Source: Filibacter tadaridae
GTDB lineage: Bacteria > Bacillota > Bacilli > Bacillales_A > Planococcaceae
NCBI RefSeq assembly: GCF_900609045.1
Contig: NZ_UXAV01000012.1
Location: 1-64,000 of the forward strand
DNA: 64,000 nt
Direction of reading: 5' to 3'
Shown here: one piece after another, positions 63,296-64,000 of the stretch
How positions within the stretch are numbered: position 1 is the stretch's first letter
How the letters are laid out: each line of letters begins with the position of its first letter
Notes under the pieces: model-generated
Told to the model about the DNA's origin: nothing
The model's database searches: none
Seen by the model: only the letters and a program-made list of their open reading frames with translations
Translations under genes and position numbers: made by a program

Positions 63296-64000
63296 TCAGA
63301 AGAATCCTTGCTTATTTTCACTATAACTTACGAGCATATTTTTTGTCTGTTGATAATGCTCAAGCATCATCAGGTGATTTTCACGCCCGATACCGGACGC
63401 TTTGTAGCCGCCAAATGCAGCATGCGCCGGGTACATATGATAACAGTTCGTCCATACGCGACCAGCTTGAATGCCACGTCCGAAACGGTATGCTGTATTC
63501 GTATCACGTGTCCACACGCCCGAACCTAATCCGTACAATGTATCATTCGCGATTTCAAGTGCTTCTTCTTTCGTTTTGAACGTCGTGACGGAAAGGACAG
63601 GGCCAAAAATCTCTTCTTGGAATATACGCATTTTATTATTCCCTTTAAACACAGTTGGCTGGACGTAGTACCCGTCTTCCAACTCGCCTCCCAACTTATT
63701 CTGCTCCCCGCCTGTTAGGCATTCCGCACCTTCTTGCTTTCCGATATCCAAGTAAGACAGAATCTTCTCCATCTGTTCAGTGGATGCCTGCGCACCCATC
63801 ATGACTGTTGGATCTAATGGATTCCCGACTTTAATCGCTTTTACACGCTCAATTGCGCGTTCCATGAATTTATCGTAAATGGATTCCTGGATCAGTGCAC
63901 GAGATGGACATGTGCACACTTCGCCTTGATTGAGCGCGAACATCACAAAGCCTTCGACAGCCTTATCGAAAAATGCATCGTCTGCATCCGCAACGTCTTC
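63296..64000 (-). CDS. Aldehyde dehydrogenase, partial (start outside window)
   Basis: The last 235 residues of an NAD(P)-dependent aldehyde dehydrogenase; the reading frame is open to the right edge, so the gene continues. The catalytic Cys lies in [13 protein letters not shown], followed by EIFGPVLSV and [28 protein letters not shown], typical of ExaC/acetaldehyde-type enzymes. The DUF779 gene is next in the same operon. Confidence 0.95.
   Translation of the reverse strand, partial: EDVADADDAFFDKAVEGFVMFALNQGEVCTCPSRALIQESIYDKFMERAIERVKAIKVGNPLDPTVMMGAQASTEQMEKILSYLDIGKQEGAECLTGGEQNKLGGELEDGYYVQPTVFKGNNKMRIFQEEIFGPVLSVTTFKTKEEALEIANDTLYGLGSGVWTRDTNTAYRFGRGIQAGRVWTNCYHMYPAHAAFGGYKASGIGRENHLMMLEHYQQTKNMLVSYSENKQGFF

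Overview
The window comes from the chromosome of a spore-forming, low-to-medium GC Gram-positive of the order Bacillales. It carries the origin-proximal ribosomal and transcription supercluster in the Bacillus gene order, but almost entirely on the minus strand. Sporulation and germination genes (gerD, kbaA, cwlD, salA, sigH, a PdaB-like gene, a CotD-like gene), frequent TTG/GTG starts, Cys T-box control and CtsR control all fit Bacillales. The family Caryophanaceae/Planococcaceae (Sporosarcina-like) is my best guess; it rests on overall protein character and is not proven by the sequence.

Layout. 1-1300: the edge of a 41-bp tandem array, one copy of a dispersed structured repeat, and a five-gene tRNA operon (Asn-Thr-Glu-Tyr-Gln, minus strand). 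1392-5800: sporulation/germination neighbourhood (PdaB-like, kbaA, gerD, salA, cwlD) and a rhodanese. 5883-10166: rpsI, rplM, truA and the ECF transporter energising module ecfT-ecfA2-ecfA1. 10472-24733: the S10-spc-alpha ribosomal operon from rpsJ to rplQ, including secY, adk, infA, rpmJ and rpoA. 25214-29973: str operon (ybxF, rpsL, rpsG, fusA, tuf). 30106-37353: rpoB and rpoC. 37585-41963: ybxB-type methyltransferase, rplL, rplJ, rplA, rplK, nusG, secE, rpmG. 42043-50737: sigH, rae1, rlmB, mrnC, cysS, cysE, gltX, ispF, ispD, yacL. 50918-57189: radA, clpC, mcsB, mcsA, ctsR. 57608-64000: a less conserved accessory stretch with an acetyltransferase, a large unassigned membrane protein, bioY, small proteins, a CotD-like coat protein, a DCC-family oxidoreductase, DUF779 and a partial aldehyde dehydrogenase.

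How the parts work together. Most genes build and run the translation and transcription machinery. Around them are several regulatory devices visible in the DNA: tandem sigma-A promoters before rpsJ, an L10 leader with attenuator, an L13 leader, a cysteine T-box before cysE-cysS, CtsR operators before both ctsR and clpC, a candidate BirA operator before bioY, and an elaborate hairpin after rplQ. BioY (biotin-binding S component) and the ECF module in the same window can together form a biotin importer.

The main unusual points are: a four-copy family of intergenic structured repeats with covarying stems; a 41-bp tandem array with an exact 123-bp superperiod; a second CtsR-controlled promoter placed directly before clpC; absence of map and of disA from their usual positions; a PdaB-like protein that has lost its deacetylase motifs; and alternative pairings inside the rplQ downstream hairpin. 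No phage, transposase or CRISPR system is visible.
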